A stretch of DNA of 64,000 nt from Chloroflexi bacterium AL-N1 (lineage in GTDB: Bacteria > Chloroflexota > Chloroflexia > Chloroflexales > Roseiflexaceae): the NCBI GenBank assembly GCA_013122435.1, contig WYDT01000012.1, forward strand, positions 1 through 64,000. The letters run 5' to 3'. How positions within the stretch are numbered: the stretch's first letter is position 1; every line of letters starts with the position of its first letter. The notes under the pieces were generated by a model. It saw only the letters and a list, made by a program, of their open reading frames with translations, was not told where the DNA came from and did not search any database. The translations under genes were made by a program, and so were the position numbers. This document shows, piece after piece, positions 36,601 to 44,903 of the stretch.

Positions 36601-37078
36601 CTATAGTTTTAACCTTGATAGCGATTATCATTTTGATGTACTCGATTTCGACCAGGCGGTGATCGAAGGACAACGTGCTGAATACAACGGACACCATCAG
36701 GTAGCGGTTGCCGCATACCGTCGTGCAGCAGAGATCTATCGTGGTCCCTACCTGCCTGATAGTCTTTATGAAGATTGGGCAGTGGTTGAACGTGAACGTT
36801 TAGCAATGCAATTTAACGATATTGCTATTCGACTGGGTGAGTTGTTGTTTGAAGAGGGAACCATCCACGAAGCGATTGGGCTAGCCTGGCGCGTGATCGA
36901 GAACGATCAGTTGTATGAAGAGGCGTATCGGCTCTTGGTCCGTGCACATACCTACCTTGGTGAGCGCAGCACCGCGCTCCGTCTATATACGCGTTGCGTT
37001 GAAGTGCTGCGTTCAGAGCTAGGCATTGAGCCAATGCCAGAAACCACAGCGTTATACGAGACATTACGTAATCTATGA
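33650..37078 (+). CDS. Large MalT-like ATPase regulator with C-terminal BTAD module
   Basis: This 1142-aa regulator has a MalT/LuxR-type STAND ATPase at the N-terminus with Walker A APAGYGKTTLL (about 58-68) and Walker B FLFLDDIHMV (about 150). A long helical TPR-like middle follows (about 380-820). A HEAT-like pair then comes at 830-880 (LLRGMLSEKSAFVRAHAARL, then LLKDRQAVVRFAAEDAMERL). The protein ends in a winged-helix (LGAFTVRRGEQEI) and a BTAD domain (about 890-1140). It lacks the usual C-terminal LuxR HTH, using a SARP-like HTH in its place. It probably binds a ligand through the helices. Targets are unknown. Confidence 0.8.
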   Translation: MLSVPTSPVLPESERSEQALLPLKISAPPPRTGVLLRSDLQALLSEVRLNPVTLVTAPAGYGKTTLLSQWVQDLTRTGAPVCWLTLDSNERNPDLFLAYIIGAIQQVFPHIGGAAWRILHSAAHLERDWPLIAGALCSDLQRHLATAAFLFLDDIHMVNDSAVITQILGYFLRTAPPTLHIVIASRHIPTFAPLARLRAEGRLVEVSQRELLLSQDEIQHILATQDVTLDAEELDLLFRRTAGWVLSVQLAARVLASQPSEQRDAFVRALTGSQRQILQYLATEVMTDLPPNLLDFLCLAAFPRYFNAEILNSVLERDDVPYLLQRAQALGLPILPQDEHGDRLHFHPLWRELLLQQQPIDQQSRCALHHRFGKAFEHIGDLEAALEHYEQADDTNTLIAVLREHAWTLLRSPKRDVVRRWLERLPVAIREADPNLIHVWGMSQTSSNPDHARLAIIRAVELYRADGQFEQALRALSDLAVFHVLQLRLPEFTNVCMQSIQVAHLVRDDWSCGAARVCVAAILFSKGRNLATLRVARQAETFPLSPTWSWLLSIIVATINCRLGRPREAITTLDAALNLPLVDLDDRLLQNLMRLRALALYELGQVTEALVVAKESHDQLRNYYHNDSAGISAGQFAWLLLLDGRIDEGMIYLTQTRTALHKLGDATMLVQFQAIEVYGTFRRGQIRDACVAAESVLRRLREAEGLAPDLGTWLLLVIILGEGGEHERALASAQEIALLMEQQGYQLWLACTYLYSAYLASLCAKADLHTRLLRLGWELVATHDIHYLPTLPPIAILHVAAEALRKGLVPDAVGAVLREQIPSQALELLRGMLSEKSAFVRAHAARLLGDIGNATAYTALRPLLKDRQAVVRFAAEDAMERLVYRPSYTLHIRTLGAFTVRRGEQEIRDRDWRSSKARQLFQMLITERGRTIPRDRILDALWPNLEVEAAANNLRVTLNRLGKAVEPERPEGAPTFYIVSQADTYSFNLDSDYHFDVLDFDQAVIEGQRAEYNGHHQVAVAAYRRAAEIYRGPYLPDSLYEDWAVVERERLAMQFNDIAIRLGELLFEEGTIHEAIGLAWRVIENDQLYEEAYRLLVRAHTYLGERSTALRLYTRCVEVLRSELGIEPMPETTALYETLRNL

Positions 37079-37147
37079 ACCACGCAGGTACGGCCTTGAA
37101 CAGTACTGGTTGAAGCACATCCCTTTCAAGTAGGAAAGAATGTTACA

Positions 37148-37178
37148 AAACCACCACTCAGGATTTGAGCAGTGGTTT
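37148..37178 (-). terminator. Terminator-type stem-loop between convergent genes
   Basis: AAACCAC (37148-37154) pairs with GTGGTTT (37172-37178), with an inner CTCA/TGAG helix and a mismatched pair of bases. On the minus strand it is followed by TTTTGTAACATTC, suiting the small gene at 37213. It could also stop the BTAD regulator from the other side. Confidence 0.55.
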
Positions 37179-37212
37179 CAGTTGGCAAGCAGCAAGAGTG
37201 ATCATTCTGTTG

Positions 37213-37428
37213 TTACGAGGAAGGAAGTTGCGGGTTTGATTGAACCGAGATCTTATCGTTACCAAATTGCTGTTGTAAATAGGTAACAAGGTCTTGCATG
37301 TGATTAAACTGATACGCCTGCCCTGTGCCGATATGTTGGACACGGCCACGAACATCAGGCGAGAGATCAGTTGATTGGTCTTCAATGACGATTTTCAGTA
37401 AAAATGACTCAATGTGTCTATGATTCAC
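37213..37428 (-). CDS. Small hypothetical protein, 71 aa
   Basis: The GTG start is preceded by GGAGG a few bases upstream (GGAGGACCTCC then GTG). The sequence contains KIVIEDQSTDLSPDVRGRVQ and HMQDLVTYLQQQFG, a plausible folded alpha/beta protein. No family was recognised. The following stem-loop supports it as a real transcript. Confidence 0.65.
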   Translation of the reverse strand: MNHRHIESFLLKIVIEDQSTDLSPDVRGRVQHIGTGQAYQFNHMQDLVTYLQQQFGNDKISVQSNPQLPSS

Positions 37429-37543
37429 GGAGGTCCTCCAGATCGGATATCATCGTTCAGTCTAAGCATAGGAAAATCGACAACACTTTTAATATTTGGA
37501 AGTATAGTTGTTTATCCTTACATAATAGTTACCAAAAAGATCA

Positions 37544-38182
37544 TTACTTCAGCTGAATAACGGCCTGTTCACCACTCAAAAAGCTGTCGTATATCCAAAA
37601 AAGCTCACTTGTGTCCTGAGGAACTTCGTAGAAAAGATAGCCACTCACCGACGTGCCAGGACGTAATGGTTGAACAACGTTTAAGGCAGTTTCGGAAGCG
37701 GACTCCTGAGCAAGAAAACTATACGTGTACACATTCCCTGACACATCTTGCACCGATGAGGTAAAGACACCCAGCTGAATCACTTTACCAGAGATATTCT
37801 CGAATACGACGTCTACTGACCAGTATTCATTTCCGGGGTCTGGTATATATACAGTATTTGTGCTTGTAAATGATGTTGCATCGATCACCGTGATATGGAG
37901 ATCTCGCAACGTGGCTGTGTCGCCTAATGCTACAGCGCCACTTGTGTCTACAGGTTCAGCGATAGGAACTTCTGCTAAACCACTTTCAATCTCAGAGAAG
38001 ACCTCACTCGTCTGTGCACCAAGCAATGACAATGCACCAATGCCTGCAACTGAGAGGCCAGTACACAGACATATAAAACACACCCCAGCAACTATCAAAG
38101 CAATTGCCCAACCGGGCAGGCCAGAGCGCCGGGATTCTGGTGATGTCCAGGAGGGCTCCTGTGATTGATATGACTCACTCAT
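37544..38182 (-). CDS. DUF4352-like membrane-anchored protein
   Basis: This 212-aa protein has a Ser-rich cytoplasmic N-terminus, one transmembrane helix (GWAIALIVAGVCFICLCTGLSV, about 24-45) and an extracytoplasmic beta domain (about 85-212). The beta domain includes TLRDLHITVIDATS, NEYWSVDVVFENISG and the loop QPLRPGTSVSGYLFYEVP, which fit DUF4352/Ig-like lipoprotein domains. Its function is unknown. It follows the short Cof-adjacent gene in the same direction. Confidence 0.7.
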   Translation of the reverse strand: MSESYQSQEPSWTSPESRRSGLPGWAIALIVAGVCFICLCTGLSVAGIGALSLLGAQTSEVFSEIESGLAEVPIAEPVDTSGAVALGDTATLRDLHITVIDATSFTSTNTVYIPDPGNEYWSVDVVFENISGKVIQLGVFTSSVQDVSGNVYTYSFLAQESASETALNVVQPLRPGTSVSGYLFYEVPQDTSELFWIYDSFLSGEQAVIQLK

Positions 38183-38211
38183 AGCTACACGCTCTTTCCC
38201 TTTTTTACGTA

Positions 38212-38433
38212 TTACCGACGTGTCACATTCACGGGGACGTTCATCAAATATTGAATGGTGACCGCATCATCAGGGTGCGGGTCCTCATAAATACTCTCGA
38301 TACCTATACGCGCTTTCAATAATTGTGTAGGATTGTCATCGTGAGCGTAGTTAAGATCGTAGAAACGTGTTCCGTGAATATCAATAAGCTGGAGTTGATG
38401 AATGCGCGCTTCTCTTGTTCCCGACATAATCAT
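38212..38433 (-). CDS. Small hypothetical protein, 73 aa
   Basis: The start at 38433 has GAGGTG upstream and lies 2 bases past the Cof gene's stop. It begins MIMSGTREARIHQLQLIDIH and carries FYDLNYAHDD, YEDPHPDDAVTIQYLMN and a basic end. It is co-oriented and likely co-translated with the Cof phosphatase. No family was recognised. Confidence 0.6.
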   Translation of the reverse strand: MIMSGTREARIHQLQLIDIHGTRFYDLNYAHDDNPTQLLKARIGIESIYEDPHPDDAVTIQYLMNVPVNVTRR

Positions 38434-38435
38434 GA

Positions 38436-39215
38436 TCAAACACCTCGCAAAAAGTATGTTACTGCACTGGCCAACCCAGCCTGCTGTACAGCAGGTGCAA
38501 CCCAATTCGCTGCGTCACGTACGGACTGGTGTGCATTCTCCACTGCGACACCCATACCAGCCCATTCAATCATGCCAATATCTGATTCCGAGTCACCAAT
38601 GGCGAGCACATAATCAGGTGAGATACCCCATCGATGACACAATAGTGCAACCGCTTTTTGCTTGGTAGCATCAGCATGGGTAATCGCCGCATCGTGAATA
38701 TGACCACGTGCATTATAGTGCCGTACAACGTGCAGTGCTGCTGCACCAAAGTGTTTGGCCATCAATAGAACACCACGCTCACCACGCACCAAAAATCGGG
38801 TTGGTGACTTGTGCAGGATGGCGCGGTGGCTGGTGATATCTGTTCCGGTAGCCTTGATGTAGTGCCGTGGATGTGACCCCGCTGAATAATAGTTGTGTTC
38901 ATCGATAGTTGTAAGCAGTGGTAGCCGCTCCTGATCAGCAAGTTCGGCAATCTTATGTGCCAGTTCCAACGGAATAGTTGTCTGATGCAGTTGGCTCCCT
39001 TTTTCATCGTAGATCGTTGCCCCACCCTGGCAGATAAGTGTACATGGCAACTGAAGTTGTTGGACAACTTGCATCGCCGAATCATATTTGCGAACGGTAG
39101 CAAGAACTAACCGCACATTCTGTGTCAATGCCTGTGACAGAACATCGCGATTGCGTGGCGGTAAAACACCTTTGTGGATCAGTGTGTCATCGATATCGGA
39201 AACGATTAATCGCAT
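38436..39215 (-). CDS. Cof-type HAD hydrolase
   Basis: This 259-aa HAD phosphatase has motif I IVSDIDDTLIHKG (catalytic Asp pair), motif II near LATVRKYDS, a C2-type cap (about 80-180), motif III with Lys in HADATKQKAVALL and motif IV GDSESDIGMIEWAG. Such enzymes dephosphorylate sugar or nucleotide phosphates. It ends with the start of the small gene at 38433. Confidence 0.85.
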   Translation of the reverse strand: MRLIVSDIDDTLIHKGVLPPRNRDVLSQALTQNVRLVLATVRKYDSAMQVVQQLQLPCTLICQGGATIYDEKGSQLHQTTIPLELAHKIAELADQERLPLLTTIDEHNYYSAGSHPRHYIKATGTDITSHRAILHKSPTRFLVRGERGVLLMAKHFGAAALHVVRHYNARGHIHDAAITHADATKQKAVALLCHRWGISPDYVLAIGDSESDIGMIEWAGMGVAVENAHQSVRDAANWVAPAVQQAGLASAVTYFLRGV

Positions 39216-39260
39216 TTCACCCTAGCATTCTTTCATCACCATAATGCGCTACAAAGGCAG

Positions 39261-40517
39261 CTACTCTGGCCACAAACCCGGCCACTCACGTTCCACATGG
39301 TAACCAGCCTCAGTTAAGTGCTGCACCACAGTCTGGCCGTGCTGTTCATCGCGCACCTCTAGCACCATCTCAATACCAGCCCGATCTACTGGCGCCAACC
39401 ACACCGCACGACGATGAAAGATATCAACAACACCAGCCCCGGCTTGGGCTACCTGGCTGATAAGTGGTGCAAGATTACCAGGGCGATCATCAACGGTCGT
39501 ACGTATGAGAATATAGCGGCCCTGTCGCACCAGCGACTGCTCAATAATACGCGCTAACAGATTGCCATCGATATTACCACCACATAATGTCACACAGATC
39601 GTATCATTGCTCCGCGATAGCACTTTGCCGCTTATGAGCGCAGCAAGACTGGCGGCACCAGCCCCTTCAACAACCAGATGAGCGTTCTGAACCGCATACG
39701 CAATGGCCCGCATAATCTCATCATCTGTCACAGTGACAACCTCATCAACCAATTCTTGAATAATCGGCAACGTAAGCTCGCCAGGGCATTTTACGGCAAT
39801 ACCATCAGCAATTGTACGACTCACCGGAACAGTTACTGGCTGTCCGGCGGCCAGTGAAGTTGGTACTGCGGCACATCCTTCCGCTTGCACACCAATAATA
39901 CGAATGTCTGGCATGAGCGTTTTGACAGCCAGCGCAATACCGCTGATCAAACCACCACCACCGATTGGCACGATAATGACATTTGTCTCTGGGACCGCCT
40001 CGATAATTTCTAAGCCAAGAGTGCCCTGTCCGGCAATGATGTCCGGATCGTTAAAAGGATGAATAGCGGTCAGCCCACGTTCATGTTGTAATTCCTTAGC
40101 AAACGCTGCACAATCATCAAACGTTTCACCATGAAGCATAATCTCGGCGCCTAAACGACGCGTTGCAACAACCTTGGTCAGTGGTGCGCGCTCTGGCATC
40201 ACAATGGTCGCAGGTATGTCAAAAAGTTTGGCAGCTAATGCGACCCCCTGAGCGTGATTGCCAGCGGAGTGGGCGATAATACCACGTGCGCGTTCAGCCG
40301 CAGTCAGGCGGCTGATTTTGTTGTACGCGCCACGGATTTTGAATGAACCACTACGCTGGGTATTTTCAGCTTTCAGGTAAACCCGTGCACCAATGTCGTT
40401 TGAAAGACGTTCGTTTGGCAAGATGGGTGTTTGAATAATAATATCACGCAGTTCTTGACGTGCTGTTTGAATGTCAGCAAGAGTCGGTATCATGAAGTGT
40501 GCCTCAACCTCTATCAT
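39261..40517 (-). CDS. ilvA: Threonine ammonia-lyase (threonine dehydratase)
   Basis: This 418-aa PLP enzyme deaminates threonine to 2-oxobutanoate, the first step to isoleucine. The PLP lysine is in SGSFKIRGAYNK near residue 60, and GGGGLISG near 190 is the phosphate cup. A C-terminal ACT-like domain (about 335-418; GRYILIRTTVDDRPGN) fits feedback control. ATG 40517 follows AAGGAGG, and an earlier in-frame start at 40544 has none. It could also be a catabolic enzyme. The rest of the ilv pathway is not nearby. Confidence 0.85.
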   Translation of the reverse strand: MIEVEAHFMIPTLADIQTARQELRDIIIQTPILPNERLSNDIGARVYLKAENTQRSGSFKIRGAYNKISRLTAAERARGIIAHSAGNHAQGVALAAKLFDIPATIVMPERAPLTKVVATRRLGAEIMLHGETFDDCAAFAKELQHERGLTAIHPFNDPDIIAGQGTLGLEIIEAVPETNVIIVPIGGGGLISGIALAVKTLMPDIRIIGVQAEGCAAVPTSLAAGQPVTVPVSRTIADGIAVKCPGELTLPIIQELVDEVVTVTDDEIMRAIAYAVQNAHLVVEGAGAASLAALISGKVLSRSNDTICVTLCGGNIDGNLLARIIEQSLVRQGRYILIRTTVDDRPGNLAPLISQVAQAGAGVVDIFHRRAVWLAPVDRAGIEMVLEVRDEQHGQTVVQHLTEAGYHVEREWPGLWPE

Positions 40518-40577
40518 TCCAAACCTCCTTGTTTGCAACATCATTGTTGTGTTTCTAGAATGCGAAGCCTATCCGTA

Positions 40578-40796
40578 CTAATTATCTTCACCACCAATTT
40601 CTTCGTGTTTATTGGCTGCTTCGGCTGCCAATACATGGAATGTACGCGCAGTTTCCTTATCACCAGATGCTTGAGCTGCTGCCATAAGAAAAGCGGCAGC
40701 ACGCTGAGTATTCCACAAACCTGCACGATTACCTGATAATCTGTCTTCTGCAATAACTCGTTCTGTGTACTCAATAATTTGCTCAACCGTTACCAT
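40578..40796 (-). CDS. Small hypothetical protein, 72 aa
   Basis: This short, mostly helical protein begins MVTVEQIIEYTERVIAEDRL and contains RAAAFLMAAAQASGDKETA. A good AAAGGAGGG lies before the ATG. It is 60 bp upstream of ilvA in the same direction, so it may be its operon leader gene. It has no known family. Confidence 0.65.
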   Translation of the reverse strand: MVTVEQIIEYTERVIAEDRLSGNRAGLWNTQRAAAFLMAAAQASGDKETARTFHVLAAEAANKHEEIGGEDN

Positions 40797-40973
40797 AGCA
40801 TCCCTCCTTTGCGATACAATACTATCTGTGGGAATGAGAACATTTCTATTGTACCATAGGCAAAGTTCGGCGAATTATGACAATCCTACGATCAGATTCT
40901 CCACAATTTATGTTTTAATGTTCGTTTTTTAATCCAGAAATAACTTAACTTTTAGACGGATTGGTGGACAGTG

Positions 40974-41540
40974 ATGACAGCATTATCGACACTACAGGCA
41001 GGAATGGCGGCCCCTAATGTTCAAGTGCACACTATCGACGATACGGCCATATCTTTGGCACAGGTGTGGCAAGAACAAACCACGTTGCTCTTTTTTCTAC
41101 GACACTTTGGATGTGCGCTCTGTCGTAGTCATTTGTATAGCATTCGTAACAGCTATGATCAATTTCGTGCACGTGGCGCGGAAGTGGTTGCGCTGACTTT
41201 GGCTGATCCAGAGGGGGCAGCCCAGTTTACACGGCAGAATCGTCTGCCATTTCGCGTGTTCGCCGATCCCTTACGAAATAGCTACCGTGCTTTTACACTG
41301 GCAGAGGGAACCCTGAATGATGCATTAGGGGTAGATGTTCTGACCCGTCAGGCAGCCGAAGCCCTGCGTGGTAATATACCCTATATGACCAGCTTGGGAT
41401 CATCTATTAAGCAACTTGGCGGGGTCTTTATCGTAGATCAAACAGGTACTGTACAATTTGCACACTTTGCCATCCCCATCTACAATTACCCTAACATTGA
41501 GAAATACCTGTCCATTATTGACGATCTGCAATCTAAATAG
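40974..41540 (+). CDS. Peroxiredoxin-like (AhpC/TSA-type) protein
   Basis: This 188-aa thioredoxin-fold protein has FFLRHFGCALCRSHL near residue 45, a C-x2-C motif in the redox position, and a following VVALTLADPEGAAQF. It resembles the PRXL2/AhpC-like group that reduces peroxides or lipid hydroperoxides. The ATG at 40974 is taken; the preceding GTG at 40971 is also in frame. Confidence 0.8.
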   Translation: MTALSTLQAGMAAPNVQVHTIDDTAISLAQVWQEQTTLLFFLRHFGCALCRSHLYSIRNSYDQFRARGAEVVALTLADPEGAAQFTRQNRLPFRVFADPLRNSYRAFTLAEGTLNDALGVDVLTRQAAEALRGNIPYMTSLGSSIKQLGGVFIVDQTGTVQFAHFAIPIYNYPNIEKYLSIIDDLQSK

Positions 41541-41629
41541 ATGCAATTGCACCCTGAAGTAACCGCAGATATGGTGTTCTGATAAGAACCATTACACATA
41601 CAGGCAGGTATAGCAAAGAGGAGTGTGTC

Positions 41630-42262
41630 ATGCAGAGACCGCTTGTTATCGGTGTTGCCGGTGGTAGCGGTTCGGGAAAGACCACGGTTTCTCGTGCCAT
41701 TTTAGATCGCGTTGGCAGTGAACGCATCGCATTTCTTCAGCATGACTCATACTACTACGACCTATCGCATTTATCATTTGAGGAGCGGCGCAAAGTCAAT
41801 TTTGATCATCCAGACGCCTTTGACAACGATTTATTTCTCACACATCTTGATGCGCTTATTCATAATCAGACGATTGCATCACCAATGTATGATTTTGCTC
41901 ACTATGTACGCTTGCCAGCGGTGACAAAAATTGAACCACGGCCTGTCATTTTGCTTGAGGGTATTTTAATCTTTGCTGATGTTGCTTTACGCAAACGCAT
42001 GGATATTAAACTCTTCGTCGATGCAGAAAGTGATAAGCGCTTTATTCGCCGTCTACGGCGAGATGTACGTGATCGCAAGCGCAATGTCGACTCAGTCATT
42101 GAACAATACTTAAAGACGGTACGCCCCATGCATTTAGAATTTGTCGAGCCTTCCAAACGCTACGCTGATATTATCATTCCACGTGGCGGTCTCAATGCTA
42201 TCGCCATCGATATGGTCGTCGCACGCATCGAATGGATGATGACAGAGCGAGGGCAGAGGTGA
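41630..42262 (+). CDS. udk: Uridine kinase
   Basis: This 210-aa P-loop kinase has the Walker A GGSGSGKTTVS at the N-terminus, QHDSYYYD near 34 and RRLRRDVRDRKR near 143. It phosphorylates uridine and cytidine with ATP or GTP in pyrimidine salvage. AGGAG precedes the ATG. It is the first gene of a long run that turns to glycosyltransferases 36 bp later and is probably co-transcribed with it. Confidence 0.9.
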   Translation: MQRPLVIGVAGGSGSGKTTVSRAILDRVGSERIAFLQHDSYYYDLSHLSFEERRKVNFDHPDAFDNDLFLTHLDALIHNQTIASPMYDFAHYVRLPAVTKIEPRPVILLEGILIFADVALRKRMDIKLFVDAESDKRFIRRLRRDVRDRKRNVDSVIEQYLKTVRPMHLEFVEPSKRYADIIIPRGGLNAIAIDMVVARIEWMMTERGQR

Positions 42263-42297
42263 CAAAGAAGCAAGATAACAGTGATAGTCGAGAAACA

Positions 42298-43392
42298 ATG
42301 ACACATACCAGTAAACAAGAAACTCATTCTCCTATCAAAGTCTATCCGCTGCCACCACAATTGTTAACCAGTCCATACCTGGATCAGTTATATACCCATA
42401 TGCAAGAAACAAGCATTGATATACGTCGTTTGCGACCTCGTCATGCGATTCCAGAACTTTTACTGGGGCGTGGAAAGCGTATTTTACACCTCCATTTCTT
42501 TGATGAACTCACCCAACACCTTCGTCAATGGCAAACAATATTGAGGAGCTGTGGGTTTCTGGCAATCTTGCTCCTGCTGCGATTACGCGGCGTGCATGTG
42601 CTCTGGACTGCTCACAATATCCAACCACACGAACTTCACCATCCATTCTGGGGATTTCTGGTCTATCGCCTGGTGATTCGTTGGAGTACCAGTGTTATCG
42701 CCCATAGCCATGCTGCCAAAGACATGCTAGAAGCACGGTATGGTCCACTAAATCACTGTACCATCATCCCTCACGGCAGTTATGTCAACATGTATGGACC
42801 ATTACGCGATCAAAGTGCGAGTCGGACCCAGCTTAATCTTCCAAACGCTCAACCTGTTTTTCTCAATTTTGGCACTTTGCGACCATACAAAAATCTTGAA
42901 ATGCTTATTGATGCCTTTGCGAAGCTGCCTGTTACAGCGCGAGGCACACTGCTCATCATAGGTGCTGCAAAAGACCAGGACTATGCCAGCGCACTCCAGG
43001 AACGGACACATACCGTACAAAACGTTATTGTTCGCAATCAGTTCATTCCTGATGACGAATTACCGCAGTATCTCGCTGCCGCTGACGCGATTGTGTTGCC
43101 ATATCGCACCATGCTGACCTCGGGCATTCTATGGTGGGCCATGTCGTATGCACGCCCGGTTGTAGCGCCGGCTTTTGGCCCAGTAACCGAGCTTATTCAC
43201 GAAGGACATGAGGGGTTTCTCTTTACTCCTGGCAATACCGATTCTCTACGTGCCGCCCTCGCACGCCTGCTTTCCAATCCCGACCTCTCTAGTATGGGAG
43301 CAGCATCGCTCAAGGTTGCCCAACAATTCGCATGGCCACAGATTGCCGCCCAAACAACGCAACTCTACCAGGACATCGTGAGAGAGACATGA
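42298..43392 (+). CDS. Glycosyltransferase, GT4 type
   Basis: This 364-aa glycosyltransferase has an N-terminal Rossmann part with WTAHNIQPHE near residue 105, and PHGSYVNMYGP near 160. A C-terminal donor domain holds FLNFGTLRPYKNLEML and ADAIVLPYRTMLTSGILWWA. GT4 enzymes transfer sugars from nucleotide sugars with retention. The start at 42298 is chosen; an in-frame start at 42232 would overlap udk. Its stop overlaps the flippase start by 4 bp. Confidence 0.75.
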   Translation: MTHTSKQETHSPIKVYPLPPQLLTSPYLDQLYTHMQETSIDIRRLRPRHAIPELLLGRGKRILHLHFFDELTQHLRQWQTILRSCGFLAILLLLRLRGVHVLWTAHNIQPHELHHPFWGFLVYRLVIRWSTSVIAHSHAAKDMLEARYGPLNHCTIIPHGSYVNMYGPLRDQSASRTQLNLPNAQPVFLNFGTLRPYKNLEMLIDAFAKLPVTARGTLLIIGAAKDQDYASALQERTHTVQNVIVRNQFIPDDELPQYLAAADAIVLPYRTMLTSGILWWAMSYARPVVAPAFGPVTELIHEGHEGFLFTPGNTDSLRAALARLLSNPDLSSMGAASLKVAQQFAWPQIAAQTTQLYQDIVRET

Positions 43393-44903
43393 CAACCGAC
43401 TCAACCAATGAACATTCTCTCCGATCACGTCTGCGCGAACTGGTGCGCCTGACTGCAGGCTACAGTATTGCGAGTTTTATTGGTCCTATCTTTACTATCT
43501 TCCTGACCCCACTCTACATGAAAGTACTGCAACCAAATGATTATGGCATATTAGAGGTTGCCATTACCTTTGGTACATTAATGATGATGCTTGGCATCCT
43601 GGGGTTAAACCATGCAGTTGCCGCATTTTTTTACGATGGCAACGACATGCATGGGCGCCGAGTGCTCTCAACAGCGGCTGTAGCCGGGGTCAGTTGCTCG
43701 GTGGTCATCTCACTGGTGATCGTGCTCGTCGCACAACCGTTGGCAAGTGTATCGTTTGGTTCAGATCAATGGGCTATCCTTTTGTATTTGTCTGCATTTA
43801 ATCTGCCCTTTGCCGTGTTTTATGGAATGTGCCAATCCGCCCTGCGCTTGCGAATGGAAGTTAAAAAAGCAAATATACTGGCCATACTGTATCTTGTCCT
43901 GACATTTGGGTGTATCACATTTTTTGTACTTGGACTCGGTGCTGGAGTGTTAGGCATTCAGATTGCAACCGTGATTGTAACCGTGATTGTAACGATTGCG
44001 GGCTTTGTTATGACGCGCGATCAGTGGGTCTGGCCATCACCTGCATTGGCACAACCACTTGTTCTGGCTGGCCTGCCGTTGATTCCGGGTACCCTTGCAT
44101 TCTGGGCCATGGCATACATTGACCGTCTTATCCTACCGCTCTACAACACCTCAATGACTGATCTTGGTTTATATGCCATTGCCTATCGCCTGGCATCAAT
44201 GCTGGCTATTGTGATAGTTCCGTTTCAAAACGCGTGGTTACCATTAGCGCTCTCGATGAAGGATGATTCGTCGGCCCATCAAACATATAGCAAAGTGCTT
44301 ACCTACTTTGTCGCTGGAGGCTTGGGCATTGCCTTAGTGCTAGGGTTGTTTGCCCATGAGATCTTTCTGTTGCTGGCGATCCTGATCGACAAAAACGATT
44401 ATGTTCCTGCCTCACCGTACGTTTCTTTGCTCACGTATGTGGCCATCGCAAATGGTGCCAGTGTCGTTATAAGCATCGGTGCATACATAACCAAACGAAC
44501 GGCTGCTTTAGGTTGGACCACGATGATGGGAGCTGGCATCAATCTGGTGCTAAACATCATCCTGATACCACAATTCGGCGTATGGGGCGCGGTGTGGGCA
44601 ACAGCGATTGGCTATGCAATGGTACCAGTTGTGCTGTATATAACAGCGCAACGTATGTATCCCATCCCCTTTGAGATTGTAAAAGTAATGTTGGCACTGG
44701 TTGCTCAAACATCGTTGATGGCTATCGGCATACTGAATGAAACCGGCGATCTGTTCTTTGATATTCCCTTTAAACTCTTCTTGCTCGTACTGTATGGTAC
44801 TGCATTGATCATGTTACGTGTACTGGAGCCACATGAGCTACGTACCATGGCCCAGATGCTTCGTCAGCCACGCACAGCACTAGCTGCAGTGATGCGTAAA
44901 TGA
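43389..44903 (+). CDS. Wzx-like oligosaccharide flippase
   Basis: This 504-aa polytopic protein (about 12-14 helices) belongs to the MATE/Wzx group that flips lipid-linked sugar units to the outer face. Examples are SYSIASFIGPIFTIFLTPLY (near 25), FWAMAYIDRLILPLY and ILIPQFGVWGAVWATAIGYA. It overlaps the previous and next genes by ATGA. Its presence points to a surface or secreted polysaccharide in this cluster. Confidence 0.85.
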   Translation: MTTDSTNEHSLRSRLRELVRLTAGYSIASFIGPIFTIFLTPLYMKVLQPNDYGILEVAITFGTLMMMLGILGLNHAVAAFFYDGNDMHGRRVLSTAAVAGVSCSVVISLVIVLVAQPLASVSFGSDQWAILLYLSAFNLPFAVFYGMCQSALRLRMEVKKANILAILYLVLTFGCITFFVLGLGAGVLGIQIATVIVTVIVTIAGFVMTRDQWVWPSPALAQPLVLAGLPLIPGTLAFWAMAYIDRLILPLYNTSMTDLGLYAIAYRLASMLAIVIVPFQNAWLPLALSMKDDSSAHQTYSKVLTYFVAGGLGIALVLGLFAHEIFLLLAILIDKNDYVPASPYVSLLTYVAIANGASVVISIGAYITKRTAALGWTTMMGAGINLVLNIILIPQFGVWGAVWATAIGYAMVPVVLYITAQRMYPIPFEIVKVMLALVAQTSLMAIGILNETGDLFFDIPFKLFLLVLYGTALIMLRVLEPHELRTMAQMLRQPRTALAAVMRK

